Assembly (NCBI RefSeq): GCF_900116135.1
Contig: NZ_FOZX01000008.1
Span: forward strand, 186,001 to 250,000
Direction: 5' to 3'
Source: Saccharopolyspora flava
GTDB lineage: Bacteria > Actinomycetota > Actinomycetes > Mycobacteriales > Pseudonocardiaceae
DNA length: 64,000 nucleotides
The notes beneath the pieces were generated by a model that did no database searches, was not told the origin of the DNA, and saw only the letters and a program-made list of their open reading frames with translations. The stretch's first letter is position 1; the number at the start of each line of letters is the position of its first letter. The translations under genes and the position numbers were made by a program. This document shows positions 54,751 through 63,203 of the stretch, in pieces.

Positions 54751-55560
54751 TCACGAGGCCTGGCAGGTGGGGCACCAGTAGAGGTTGCGGGCTGCGAGGG
54801 AGGAGGTGGCGATCTCGTCTCCGCAGATCAGGCAGGGCATTCCGGCTCGGCGGTAGGTGTAGACCTCGCCGCCGTGGCGGTCCTGGCGCGGTGCCCGGCC
54901 GGTGACCTCGGGGAGGTGTTCGGGGCGGACCGTGTCGATGCGGCCGACCTTGACGCCGTCGGCCATGAGCTCGACCAGGTCGGCCCAGATGAGCTCCCAG
55001 CGCTCGCGCCCCAGGTCGCGGCCGGGCGTCATGGGCGGGATGCCGTGCCGGAACAGCACTTCGGCGCGGTAGACGTTGCCGACGCCGGCGAGGACCTTCT
55101 GATCCATCAGCAGCGCGGCGATGCTGGTGCGCGACTTCGAGATCCGCGCCCACGCGCGCTCCGGGTCGGCGTCGGCGCGCAGCGGGTCCGGGCCGAGCCG
55201 GTCGCGCACGGCCGCCACCTCCTCCGGCGTGATCAGCTCGCACCGGGTGGGGCCGCGCAGGTCGGTGAAGTGCGTGGGGCCCACGACGCGCATCCGGACC
55301 TGGCCGCGCGGTTCGGTGACCGGCAGCTCGTTCTCGGTGAACGTGCCGTAGAGGCCGAGGTGGACGTGCACGACGCGGTCGGCGCCGTAGCGGTGGAACA
55401 GGTGCTTGCCGTGCGCTTCGGCCCGCTCGAACACGGCCCCGTCCAGCTCCGCGGCGCTGGAGGCGAAGCGCCCCTGCGGGCTGCTGACCCGCACCCGGGT
55501 GCCCGCGAACAGCTCCTGGTGCACCCCGGCGAGCCGGTGCAGCGTGTGGCCCTCCGGCAA
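54751..55560 (-). CDS. nei: Fpg/Nei family DNA glycosylase (endonuclease VIII-like)
   Basis: The 269-residue bifunctional glycosylase removes oxidised bases. After Met removal Pro2 would be the nucleophile and Glu3 assists (start MPEGHTLHRLAG). The His2-turn helix and the Asn/Arg region (QKVLAGVGNVYRAEVLFRHG) are intact, and the C-terminal zinc finger is CLICGDEI then YWCPTCQ. MPEGH rather than MPELP points to the Nei side of the family. The start is TTG 55560, with GGGAGGG at five bases. Confidence 0.93.
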   Translation of the reverse strand: MPEGHTLHRLAGVHQELFAGTRVRVSSPQGRFASSAAELDGAVFERAEAHGKHLFHRYGADRVVHVHLGLYGTFTENELPVTEPRGQVRMRVVGPTHFTDLRGPTRCELITPEEVAAVRDRLGPDPLRADADPERAWARISKSRTSIAALLMDQKVLAGVGNVYRAEVLFRHGIPPMTPGRDLGRERWELIWADLVELMADGVKVGRIDTVRPEHLPEVTGRAPRQDRHGGEVYTYRRAGMPCLICGDEIATSSLAARNLYWCPTCQAS

Positions 55561-55637
55561 AACCGCCCTCCCGAAGTCGTTGTGCGCGCGGGAGAAAAGT
55601 CAAGCACACGGACCCGGAACCACCCGCTCGGGGAGGC

Positions 55638-55943
55638 TCAGATGAGGATCCAGACCACAGCGGATTCGACGAGGTAGAGCACCGTGCACCACAGCGCGAT
55701 CCACAACCCCCGCCGGACCGGTCGCTCGACGGACCGCAGGAACCCGGCGAGGAACGCGACCAGCACCACCGCCACGGCACCAGCGATCAGCCACAACCCG
55801 GCGCCCAGCGCGCAGTCGGGCTCGCTGCAGGTCGAACCGGGTCCGCCGAGCAGCACCGGGGACAGAGCGCTGTTGGCGAAGAACAGCACGCCGACGCCGA
55901 CGGCGGTCGCGATCAGCGCGGTGAGGGCGACGTGGAGACGCAT
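55638..55943 (-). CDS. 101-aa membrane protein, unknown
   Basis: The protein (MRLHVALTALIATAVGVGVL...) has three hydrophobic segments, at residues ~4-25, ~49-70 and ~80-100, and two cysteines (STCSEPDCALG) that could form a disulfide outside the membrane. No family is recognised. It diverges from the MBL gene and lies upstream of nei on the same strand. Confidence 0.65.
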   Translation of the reverse strand: MRLHVALTALIATAVGVGVLFFANSALSPVLLGGPGSTCSEPDCALGAGLWLIAGAVAVVLVAFLAGFLRSVERPVRRGLWIALWCTVLYLVESAVVWILI

Positions 55944-55991
55944 CCGAGAAGTCTGGCAGAGATCTCCTGGGGGTCGCACTAGGCTCCTGCC

Positions 55992-56768
55992 GTGGACAAC
56001 GCGTGGATCGAGCTCGCGTCGGGCGTGTTCGCCCGGCGCCACGCCGAGCTGGACCTGACCACCGGCCTGGTCGTCGGCGACGAGGCCGCGTTGGTGATCG
56101 ACACCCGGGGCGACCACCGCCAGGGCGCCGAGCTGGCCGAGGCGGTCCGCGCGATCACCCGGCTGCCGCTGCGGATCGCCCTCACCCACGGCCACTTCGA
56201 CCACTGCTTCGGCACCTCGGCGTTCCTCCCGGCCCCGGTGTGGGCCCACGCCCGGCTCCCGGAATTCCTCGCCGACACCGCTGATGACCAGCGGGAACGC
56301 TGGGTCTCCCACTACCGCGAGCAGGGCGACGCCGACACCGCCGACGCGCTCGCCGCCAGCACCCCGGCCCCGCCCGACCACCTGGTCACCGACACCGCCG
56401 CGCTCGACCTCGGCGGCCGGGAGGTGCACCTGCACCACTTCGGCCCCGGCCACACCGACCACGACCTCGTCGCGCACGTCCCCGACGCCGCCGTGGTGTT
56501 CGCCGGGGACCTCGTCGAGCAGGGCGCTCCCCCGGACTTCGAGGACGCCCACCCGCTGCACTGGCCCTCCACAGTGGACTCGCTCCTGGCCCTGAACCCC
56601 ACCACCGTCGTCCCCGGCCACGGACTCCCCGTCACGGCGGAGTTCGCGCGCGGCCAATCGGCGGACCTGGCACGCCTCGCCGACGTCTGCCGAGGGCGGA
56701 CATCTCCCCGCGAATCGCCCTTCCCGCCGGAAACCACCCGGTCAGCGCTAGCCCGTTCAGCTCAGTGA
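55992..56768 (+). CDS. MBL-fold metallo-hydrolase
   Basis: The 258-residue protein has the metallo-beta-lactamase-fold zinc motifs: ALTHGHFDHCFG (HxHxDH), a histidine in FGPGHTDHDLV, VFAGDLVEQG for the bridging aspartate and VVPGHGLPV for the last histidine. Such proteins hydrolyse varied substrates, and no subclass is clear. It begins at GTG 55992, alone, between a divergent membrane protein and the toxin operon. Confidence 0.88.
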   Translation: MDNAWIELASGVFARRHAELDLTTGLVVGDEAALVIDTRGDHRQGAELAEAVRAITRLPLRIALTHGHFDHCFGTSAFLPAPVWAHARLPEFLADTADDQRERWVSHYREQGDADTADALAASTPAPPDHLVTDTAALDLGGREVHLHHFGPGHTDHDLVAHVPDAAVVFAGDLVEQGAPPDFEDAHPLHWPSTVDSLLALNPTTVVPGHGLPVTAEFARGQSADLARLADVCRGRTSPRESPFPPETTRSALARSAQ

Positions 56769-56888
56769 ATGAGACCGTTCGGCCGCATTGTGCTGGTCGA
56801 TGGCACCGACCGGACCGAGCACGCGTCACACTGATCGAAGCCACGAAGCCGCACTGCACGTGCTGTTTGAGCCGGGGGAAGGCTGGAC

Positions 56889-57449
56889 ATGTCTGGACAG
56901 GACTTCGACGCGTCGAGCGAGGAGAAGGCGGCGCGGAACGCCGCGCTGCGCAACCAGATCGACGGCATGCTCGACGACCTGCGCAAGCGCACCGCCGACA
57001 TCCAGGAGAAGCGGGAATCCGCCGCGCAGCAGACCTTCGAGGTCACCTCCGACGACGGCGTGGTCAACGTGCGGGTCGACGCGACCGGCACCGTGCAGGA
57101 GGTCCGGCTGTCGGACAAGGCCTTCGAGCGCACCACCCCGGAGAAGCTGGCGCGATCGATCACCAGCGTGATCCGCGAGGCGTCCGGGACCGCGCAGCGA
57201 CAGCTGCAGTCCGAGTTCGCGCCGATGGCCGACACCTCCACCGTCCCCGAGGTTCCCGGGATGCCGTCGCTGCAGGGCCTGCTCAACAGCGGCCCCTTCA
57301 TCACCCCTCCCGATCCCGACGCCGAGCGCGCGCAGCGCCGCAACGAGGAGTCGCAGTCCGGGCGGTCCGCGTCCGCGCCGCAGGTGCAGGCCGGGCCCGA
57401 CGACTGGGACGACGACTGGGAGAGCAACCGCCGCGGGGGCCGTCGATGA
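56889..57449 (+). CDS. YbaB/EbfC-like protein heading the toxin operon
   Basis: The 186-residue protein has a coiled-coil N-terminus (LRNQIDGMLDDLRKRTADIQ) and then a YbaB/EbfC-like domain (VRVDATGTVQEVRLSDKAFE). A disordered Asp/Arg-rich tail follows. YbaB-like proteins of this kind are common next to WXG100 genes in actinobacteria, where their role is unclear. GGGGGAAGG precedes ATG 56889. The stop overlaps the next gene as ATGA, showing coupling to the WXG100-like gene. Confidence 0.8.
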   Translation: MSGQDFDASSEEKAARNAALRNQIDGMLDDLRKRTADIQEKRESAAQQTFEVTSDDGVVNVRVDATGTVQEVRLSDKAFERTTPEKLARSITSVIREASGTAQRQLQSEFAPMADTSTVPEVPGMPSLQGLLNSGPFITPPDPDAERAQRRNEESQSGRSASAPQVQAGPDDWDDDWESNRRGGRR

Positions 57450-57775
57450 GCGGCAAGATGCGGATGCAGCCCGAGGAGATCCGCTCGGGCGGCAAGAAGA
57501 TCGGCAACGCGGGCGACGACCTCGACCGGGTCCTGAGCACCCTCAAGTCCTCTTTGGACGGCGAGGGCGAGTGCTGGGGCGACGACGAGGCCGGGCAGCA
57601 GTTCGGCGGCGACTACACCAAGGGCCGCGACAGCGTCCTGGAGAGCCTGAAGAAGGTCGTCACGGCGCTCGGCGACATCAACGACAACCTCAAAGCCACC
57701 GCCGACGACACCGAGTCCGGCGACGAGCGCGGCGCCGGCGGGATCGGCCGGGCCGGCTCGGACATGCCTCGGTAG
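57446..57775 (+). CDS. WXG100-like ESX/type VII secretion protein
   Basis: The 109-residue protein is helical with a central turn. CWGDDEAGQQFGGDY takes the place of the WxG turn, with QPEEIRSGGKKIGNAGDDLD before it and YTKGRDSVLESLKKVVTALG after. WXG100 proteins form four-helix dimers and are co-secreted with toxin partners by type VII systems. It lies between the YbaB-like gene (ATGA overlap) and the large toxin gene (14 bases), so it is probably the toxin's secretion partner. No ESX core genes are in the window. Confidence 0.8.
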   Translation: MSGKMRMQPEEIRSGGKKIGNAGDDLDRVLSTLKSSLDGEGECWGDDEAGQQFGGDYTKGRDSVLESLKKVVTALGDINDNLKATADDTESGDERGAGGIGRAGSDMPR

Positions 57776-57789
57776 GGAGTTGACGTCAC

Positions 57790-60700
57790 GTGAGCATCGA
57801 GATGCCGGACGAGGTCAAGTGGCTGCTGCCGATCGTCGTCGGGCAGTCCTGGCCGGAGGGTGACGAGGACGCCATGCGCCGGATGGCCGACGCCTGGCGG
57901 ACGGCCGCCGACGGCATCGACGCCGTCCAGCACTCCGCCAACGCCGGAGCGCAGCAGGTCAAGTCCGCGATGGAGGGCCAGACCGCGGATGCGTTCAGCA
58001 AGCTGTGGAAGGACATCGGCGACGGTGGCGACTCGGCGCTGCCGAAGCTCAAGGAGGCGTGCGAGAAGCTCGCGAAGTCCTGCGACGACGCGGCCCTCGA
58101 CGTCGAGCACACCAAGCTGACCATCATCGCGTCGCTGATCGCGCTGGCCATCCAGATCGCCGCGATGATCGCCGCCGCGCCCGCCACCTTCGGCGCCTCC
58201 ACCGCTGGTATCGCCGCAGCTCAGGGCATCACCCGGGCCGTGGTGCTGCAGATCTTCAAGCAGCTCGTGTTCAGCATCCTCAAGAACGTGGCCATCGAGG
58301 TCGCGTCGTCGGTGGCGATCGAGTTCGCGGTGCAGGGAACTCAGGTCGCGATGGGCACCCGCGACGGCCTCGACGGCGGCAAGTTCAAGGAGGCCGCGAT
58401 CAGCGGTGCCATCGGCGGCGCCGTGGGCGGCGTCTTCGAGGGCGCGGGCAAGGCGTTCGGCAAGGGCGCGGGCAGCGCCCTCGGCGGCGCGGCCGGGAAC
58501 GCGGCGGGTGACGTGACCGGCGAAGCCGCCGAGAGCGCGGTGAAGTCCATCGGCAAGGAAGCCGTGAAGGAAGGCGCGCTCGGCGCCGCCGAAGGCGCGG
58601 TGGGCAGCGCGGCCGAGCAGCTCATCACCGAGGGCAAGCTCGACTGGAGCGAGATCGGCACCGGCGCCATGTCCGGCGGCGCGACCGGCTCGCTCATGGG
58701 CGGTATCGGCGGCGCGAAGGAGCACTTCGGCGGCGACGTGGACGTGCCCGACGCCGACGGCGGCTCGTCGGGCGACTCCGGGGGTTCCTCGTCGGACTCG
58801 GGTGGGTCGTCCTCGGACGGCTCGTCGTCGGATTCCGGTTCGTCGTCCGATGGCGGGTCCTCGGATTCGGGGTCGTCCGACGGAGGGTCCTCGGACTCGG
58901 GGTCGTCGTCTGACGGTGGGTCCTCGGACTCGTCATCCGGCTCCGGGTCGTCCGAGAGTTCGTCCAGCGACTCGGGGTCGTCCGAGAGCTCGTCCTCCGA
59001 TTCGGGGTCAGCCGAAAGCCGTTCCTCGTCCCCGGACAGCGGGACTTCGGACAGCGGGTCTTCGACGGCCGATTCGGGATCGTCCGCTTCGGACTCGTCG
59101 AGCCCGTCGACCTCGGATTCCGGTTCCCAGTCGTCCTCGGATTCCTCGTCCGACTCCGCGCCCGAGACCCGTTCCTCGGCGGATTCCGGATCATCCTCCG
59201 ACTCGGGTTCGAGCCGCGCCGCGGATTCCGGCGGGTCGTCGTCGGATTCCGGCGTCTCGACCGCGAGCACCTCGGATTCCTCCAGCAGCTCCTCGGGCTC
59301 GCACGCTTCGGACGCCCCGTCCAGCGCCGACACCTCCTCAGGTTCGGACGCCGGGTCGAGCTCCGACGGCGGTTCCTCCCCCGACACGCGCTCCGCGGAC
59401 ACCGGCTCGTCGTCCTCGTCGGGGAGCAGCGTGCCCGATCCGGGCCGCTCGGACGCACCGTCCTCTTCGGAGTCCTCGGGCGCCTCGTCGAACGATTCCT
59501 CCAGCAGCGGAGGCTCTTCCGGTGGCGCCGGGATGCCGCACGCGGGCGGCGGAGGTTCGTCGAGCTCGCACTCCGGTGGTTCCGGCAGCGGTTCGTTCAG
59601 CGGCACGCTGCCGGTCGACGGAGACCGCGCGCCGAGCTCCCCGGCGAGCACGGCGGCGGCGAACGTGGACGCCCCCGCAGCCCCGACGACTCCCGCTCCC
59701 GGCCCGGCCGGTCCGGCTCCGGCGGCTCCGCGCGCCGACCAGCCCGCAGCGGGCGGCCCGATCGGCGGCGGCATGGCCGGTGGCGCCCCGAGCGCGCCCG
59801 GTGGAGCCGGCGCGACGCCGTCCGCAGGAGGTTCCCGCACCGGCGGCGGTGGCGGCTGGACGGGCACCGCGGGTTCCCCCGGCGCAGCGGCCCGCCCGAT
59901 GGGCGGCGACCTGGGCCCGCGCCCGGACTCGCCCCGCACCCCGTCCCGAGGCGCGGACACCCCGTCGCGTCCCGACACCGGCGTCCCCCAGCAGCGCACC
60001 TCGCGCCCGGACTCCCCCACGACCACCCGCCCCGACGGCCCCGGACAACACCCCGGCGGTTCCAGCGCGGAAACCCCTGGTCAGCACCCGGACGGCGCCG
60101 ACTCGCCCACCCAACGCCCGGACGGCGCGGATTCGCCGGACCAGCGCCCGGACGCGAGCGACTCCGATCCCCAGCACCACGAGGGCCCCCAGCAGCACGA
60201 GGACCCGGACGGCACCCGCCCGGGCGAGGACGAGCACGACGGCCCGGACCACGACACCGACCAGCCCCACGACGCCGAACCGGGCACCCCGGAGCGCCAG
60301 GAGCAGATCGACCAGGCCGAGTCCACCCGCCAGGAGACCCAGGCCGGCTCGTCGTTCCACGACGACCCGAGGATGCGCGACCTGGCCGATCGGGTTCCGG
60401 ACGACGGCGTCCACCACACGGTCGACGCCCACGCCTTACCGGACGGCCGGGTCCGCATCGGCGACCACACGTTCTCGGCGAAGGAATTCGCCGACATGCT
60501 CCGCCGAGACCCGAACTTCGACGGCTCGAAACCGGTCCGCCTCCTCTCCTGCGACGCAGGAACCAGCGGCCTGGCCCGAGACCTCTCGAACGAGCTCGGA
60601 GTCCCCGTCACCGCCCCCACCGGCCTCGCCTGGACCGACGGCAACGGCCGAGTCTTCGCCACCGACATGGGCCCCGACGGCAAGCCCGGCTGGCCCCCGA

Positions 60701-61950
60701 ACGGCACCTGGAACACCCACCACCCCGACGGCACCACCACCCCAGCCAGCAACGACGGCTTCCACCCGACTAAGAACAGCGAAGACCCCGGCCAGCGACC
60801 AGATAATGCCGAGTCCCGTGGCGGCGAGAACACCAAGCCCTCTGGCTGGGACGTCAGTGAAGCCGAGCAGATCGGTGCACGCTCGCCCTACGACGAGCCT
60901 TACATCCCCAAGGATCCACAGCACGGCTTCAAAGTCGAGGACATCGCAGAAGACCGAGTCACCCGCGGCTCGGACGGGCTCATCGACACCGTGGATGGCA
61001 AACCGATCCACCAGTACACACGCCAGTCCATCGAGCAGCGACAACAGAGCATTCAGAACGCGATCGACGAGAACCGCAAAATCAAGAACCCGAAGAAGGC
61101 ACCGTTCGCAGAAGTCGGCGAAGGACGCATGCCCTACAGTTACAAGTCGCTCGGTGGAAAGCCTGGCGCGGTGAACGCGATCGTCATCGACCGAAGCAAC
61201 GGCTTGGTCTACGAGGGCATCAACGGAGTTCAAGGCAATACGGTTCCGACCACCACGACTACCACTGATGGCACACCGGCGACCGGAATGGACGCTCACG
61301 GCAACAAGTTCAACCTCACCGACGAGGATCTGCTGCATCCTGCCCTGCGCGACCACATATCCAACATGGCCGAGAACCCGGGCCGACCCGTCAATCAGAT
61401 CGAGCAAGGCGAGTTCCCGCACCGCGATCTGCCGCATCGTCACGGCGAGGTCAAAGCCCTGGACGGGATCCTCAAACAGCGTGAGGAGATCGCCGCCGCG
61501 GAGGCACGCAGGTCCGGCGAAGGCGTCGACCAGATCGAGAAGGTCACACGGGGCGGACGGGAAGTTGAGATCATTCGAATCAAGCCCGAGGAGCTTCAAG
61601 GCGTCGTCAACGAGCTGAGCGTCGACGCGCGCTTCACCTTCAAAAAGGATCCCGACGATGTCGCGGCGTGCTGCGCGAACTGCGCACGCATTGTCGCCGG
61701 ACCGGATTCCCTGCCGAAGAACGTGCGTGACGCAGCCGATCTCTCACATGGCGCACAGATGAACACAGGTGGATACACGGCCGGAGTCCACACTGACAAG
61801 AACAACCTCGACCCCGACTCCGAGAACACGAACCGGCGTCACGAGTCGATCTACAACTCGGACTACAATCAGAAGTTCACCGAGCAGCAAGAAATACGAG
61901 CGGCGAAGGAAGAAGCGCGCCGGAGCCGGGAAGCGGAGGGGTCCAGTTGA
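57790..61950 (+). CDS. polymorphic toxin: WXG-like N-terminus, His/Cys domain, YwqJ-like deaminase tip
   Basis: The 1386-residue protein has an N-terminal WXG100-like domain (residues ~1-110), a hydrophobic segment (~112-160), a Gly/Ala region, a Ser/Asp/Gly-rich stalk (~324-610), a Pro-rich linker, then a domain with His881 (VDAHALPDGRVRIGD) and Cys921 (RLLSCDAGTSG) before GVPVTAPTGLAWTD. The C-terminal ~390 residues end in a deaminase-like domain with HGEVKAL (His1218, Glu1220) and CANC (Cys1295, Cys1298), the zinc and catalytic pattern of YwqJ-type toxins. Third-position A/T rises after about base 60,770. The immunity gene overlaps its stop. The layout resembles type VII effectors such as CpnT. 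Nucleic-acid deamination is inferred. Confidence 0.85.
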   Translation: MSIEMPDEVKWLLPIVVGQSWPEGDEDAMRRMADAWRTAADGIDAVQHSANAGAQQVKSAMEGQTADAFSKLWKDIGDGGDSALPKLKEACEKLAKSCDDAALDVEHTKLTIIASLIALAIQIAAMIAAAPATFGASTAGIAAAQGITRAVVLQIFKQLVFSILKNVAIEVASSVAIEFAVQGTQVAMGTRDGLDGGKFKEAAISGAIGGAVGGVFEGAGKAFGKGAGSALGGAAGNAAGDVTGEAAESAVKSIGKEAVKEGALGAAEGAVGSAAEQLITEGKLDWSEIGTGAMSGGATGSLMGGIGGAKEHFGGDVDVPDADGGSSGDSGGSSSDSGGSSSDGSSSDSGSSSDGGSSDSGSSDGGSSDSGSSSDGGSSDSSSGSGSSESSSSDSGSSESSSSDSGSAESRSSSPDSGTSDSGSSTADSGSSASDSSSPSTSDSGSQSSSDSSSDSAPETRSSADSGSSSDSGSSRAADSGGSSSDSGVSTASTSDSSSSSSGSHASDAPSSADTSSGSDAGSSSDGGSSPDTRSADTGSSSSSGSSVPDPGRSDAPSSSESSGASSNDSSSSGGSSGGAGMPHAGGGGSSSSHSGGSGSGSFSGTLPVDGDRAPSSPASTAAANVDAPAAPTTPAPGPAGPAPAAPRADQPAAGGPIGGGMAGGAPSAPGGAGATPSAGGSRTGGGGGWTGTAGSPGAAARPMGGDLGPRPDSPRTPSRGADTPSRPDTGVPQQRTSRPDSPTTTRPDGPGQHPGGSSAETPGQHPDGADSPTQRPDGADSPDQRPDASDSDPQHHEGPQQHEDPDGTRPGEDEHDGPDHDTDQPHDAEPGTPERQEQIDQAESTRQETQAGSSFHDDPRMRDLADRVPDDGVHHTVDAHALPDGRVRIGDHTFSAKEFADMLRRDPNFDGSKPVRLLSCDAGTSGLARDLSNELGVPVTAPTGLAWTDGNGRVFATDMGPDGKPGWPPNGTWNTHHPDGTTTPASNDGFHPTKNSEDPGQRPDNAESRGGENTKPSGWDVSEAEQIGARSPYDEPYIPKDPQHGFKVEDIAEDRVTRGSDGLIDTVDGKPIHQYTRQSIEQRQQSIQNAIDENRKIKNPKKAPFAEVGEGRMPYSYKSLGGKPGAVNAIVIDRSNGLVYEGINGVQGNTVPTTTTTTDGTPATGMDAHGNKFNLTDEDLLHPALRDHISNMAENPGRPVNQIEQGEFPHRDLPHRHGEVKALDGILKQREEIAAAEARRSGEGVDQIEKVTRGGREVEIIRIKPEELQGVVNELSVDARFTFKKDPDDVAACCANCARIVAGPDSLPKNVRDAADLSHGAQMNTGGYTAGVHTDKNNLDPDSENTNRRHESIYNSDYNQKFTEQQEIRAAKEEARRSREAEGSS

Positions 61951-62294
61951 TCCGCGTGAACGAGGACGAGCTCGACAGCGAGCCGTACGGCCCCGTGCTC
62001 TACGACGGGGAACGGTTCACCGGCGAAGCAGTCGATCTGCTGCCTGACGGAACGATGGTCTCTTTGACCACCTACACCAACGGACTCCAGGACGGCCCCG
62101 ACCGAGAGTGGTACAACGACGGAACCCCCCGTTCTGAAGGTGAATTCCACGAAGGTCTGCCGGTTGGCACCCATCGCACCTGGGCTCCCGAAGGCAATCT
62201 CATCCGCGAGATCGAGTTCAGCGAAGGCGGGCGCATCATCCGCCGCCGAGGATTCGATGCAACTGGAAACGTGACCTGGGAAGACGCCGGATGA
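61947..62294 (+). CDS. YwqK-type antitoxin/immunity protein 1
   Basis: The 115-residue protein is made of MORN-like repeats (GERFTGEAVDLLPDG, GPDREWYNDGTPRSEGEF, GTHRTWAPEGNLIREIEF), the hallmark of YwqK-family antitoxins. YwqK partners YwqJ-type toxins, which matches the deaminase tip encoded just upstream. It starts at TTG 61947, overlapping the toxin stop as TTGA, with GGAGGGG at five bases; this start also aligns with the paralogue at 62604. Coupled translation fits a cognate immunity role. Confidence 0.85.
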   Translation: MIRVNEDELDSEPYGPVLYDGERFTGEAVDLLPDGTMVSLTTYTNGLQDGPDREWYNDGTPRSEGEFHEGLPVGTHRTWAPEGNLIREIEFSEGGRIIRRRGFDATGNVTWEDAG

Positions 62295-62603
62295 TGCATC
62301 GAACGCTCAGCTCTTCGTCGGACTAAACAACGGCTCCGAACGAGCAGCGGTCCGGGAGCCTTATGGTGTCGTCACCCGCTCATGAGATCAGCGGATTCTT
62401 CAGGACATGGCCGTCGTGGTCAGGGTACCGAGCGCTTGCCGGTAGGTGTCGCACACGAACACCGAATCTCAGTAGTGCTCGAGTTAGCCCCTAGGCGCAG
62501 CCTAGACCGGCTCGCACAAGATGAACGAGCCGTTAGAAAACCTGAGCATCGGTAGGCTCGCGTATCCGGCTGGTCACGTCAATTCCAAGGAGCCGATCCC
62601 AGA
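62295..62603. other. 309-bp spacer between the two immunity genes
   Basis: No gene is visible. CGGCTCG at 62508-62514 and CGAGCCG at 62526-62532 form a hairpin followed by TTAGAAAA, which may end the toxin-immunity transcript. A purine-rich AAGGAG at 62587-62592 precedes the second immunity gene by a rather long gap. The length suggests the second gene has its own promoter or is an inserted orphan cassette. Confidence 0.4.
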
Positions 62604-62942
62604 GTGAACGAGATCCGAGTCGACGAAGACGACACCGAGATGGACGAGACAGGACGAGTCTTCTACCAAGACGAACCGTTCACCGGCGTCACCGTGGAAA
62701 AAGCACGCGATGGGAGCGTCGTTTCGACCTACTCGTACTTCGCCGGATACCCGGACGGCCCGTTCAAGGAATGGCGAAGCAACGACCAACCGCGCGAGGA
62801 AGGAACCATGCGCGACGGTCGCCCTGTCGGAATTCTCCGCGAATGGCACCCGCACGGCCAGCTTGCGACCGAGACGGAGTTCGACGACCACGGGTCTTTG
62901 ATCAGGAAGAACTCCTGGACCGAAGACGGCACCCCCGACTGA
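62604..62942 (+). CDS. YwqK-type antitoxin/immunity protein 2
   Basis: The 112-residue protein is a clear paralogue of the preceding immunity gene: IRVDEDDTEMDETG aligns with IRVNEDELDSEPYG, and DEPFTGVTVEKARDG with GERFTGEAVDLLPDG. MORN-like repeats follow (GPFKEWRSNDQPREEGTM, GILREWHPHGQLATETEF). The start is GTG 62604. Because it is diverged and unlinked from any tip here, it probably protects against the toxin variant of another strain (an orphan immunity gene). Confidence 0.8.
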   Translation: MNEIRVDEDDTEMDETGRVFYQDEPFTGVTVEKARDGSVVSTYSYFAGYPDGPFKEWRSNDQPREEGTMRDGRPVGILREWHPHGQLATETEFDDHGSLIRKNSWTEDGTPD

Positions 62943-63111
62943 GATCCAGTTGCCTGCAGCGGTTCTTCGCGAGCTCGGTCATGAGGACGACGTCACGATG
63001 CGGACTCCAACCGCGCTCGCAGCATTGGCACACGATCGCGGATTCACGGTCGAGGTCCGCTCGGACTACTTGCCCCGAAACCTCGACGAACCGACCTGGC
63101 TCTCGCGATAG
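62941..63111 (+). pseudogene. 3' remnant of an Imm49-like immunity gene
   Basis: The frame ending at TAG 63109-63111 encodes ALAALAHDRGFTVEVRSDYL followed by PRNLDEPTWLSR. This matches the end of the Imm49-like protein at 63204-64000 (ALAAVAHDRGITADIES at the same place). Only the last ~40 residues are present, directly after the second YwqK gene, with no proper start codon or upstream body. It looks like the tail left after a deletion or cassette exchange. Confidence 0.65.
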
Positions 63112-63203
63112 CATCACGCGGCGAAGGGGGACACGACTCGCGAGGTCAGAGGTACGTGGCTCGTGCGCGCAACTTCGATCTGCGGCCGAGGTAGGGACGG
63201 GTC

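Noticed and set aside
58750..59560. Dense short repeats in the toxin gene suggestive of a tandem-repeat or CRISPR-like array
   Set aside because: They are TCG/GAC/TCC/GGG codons of a Ser/Asp/Gly-rich stalk with no fixed unit and no spacers; the frame stays open throughout.
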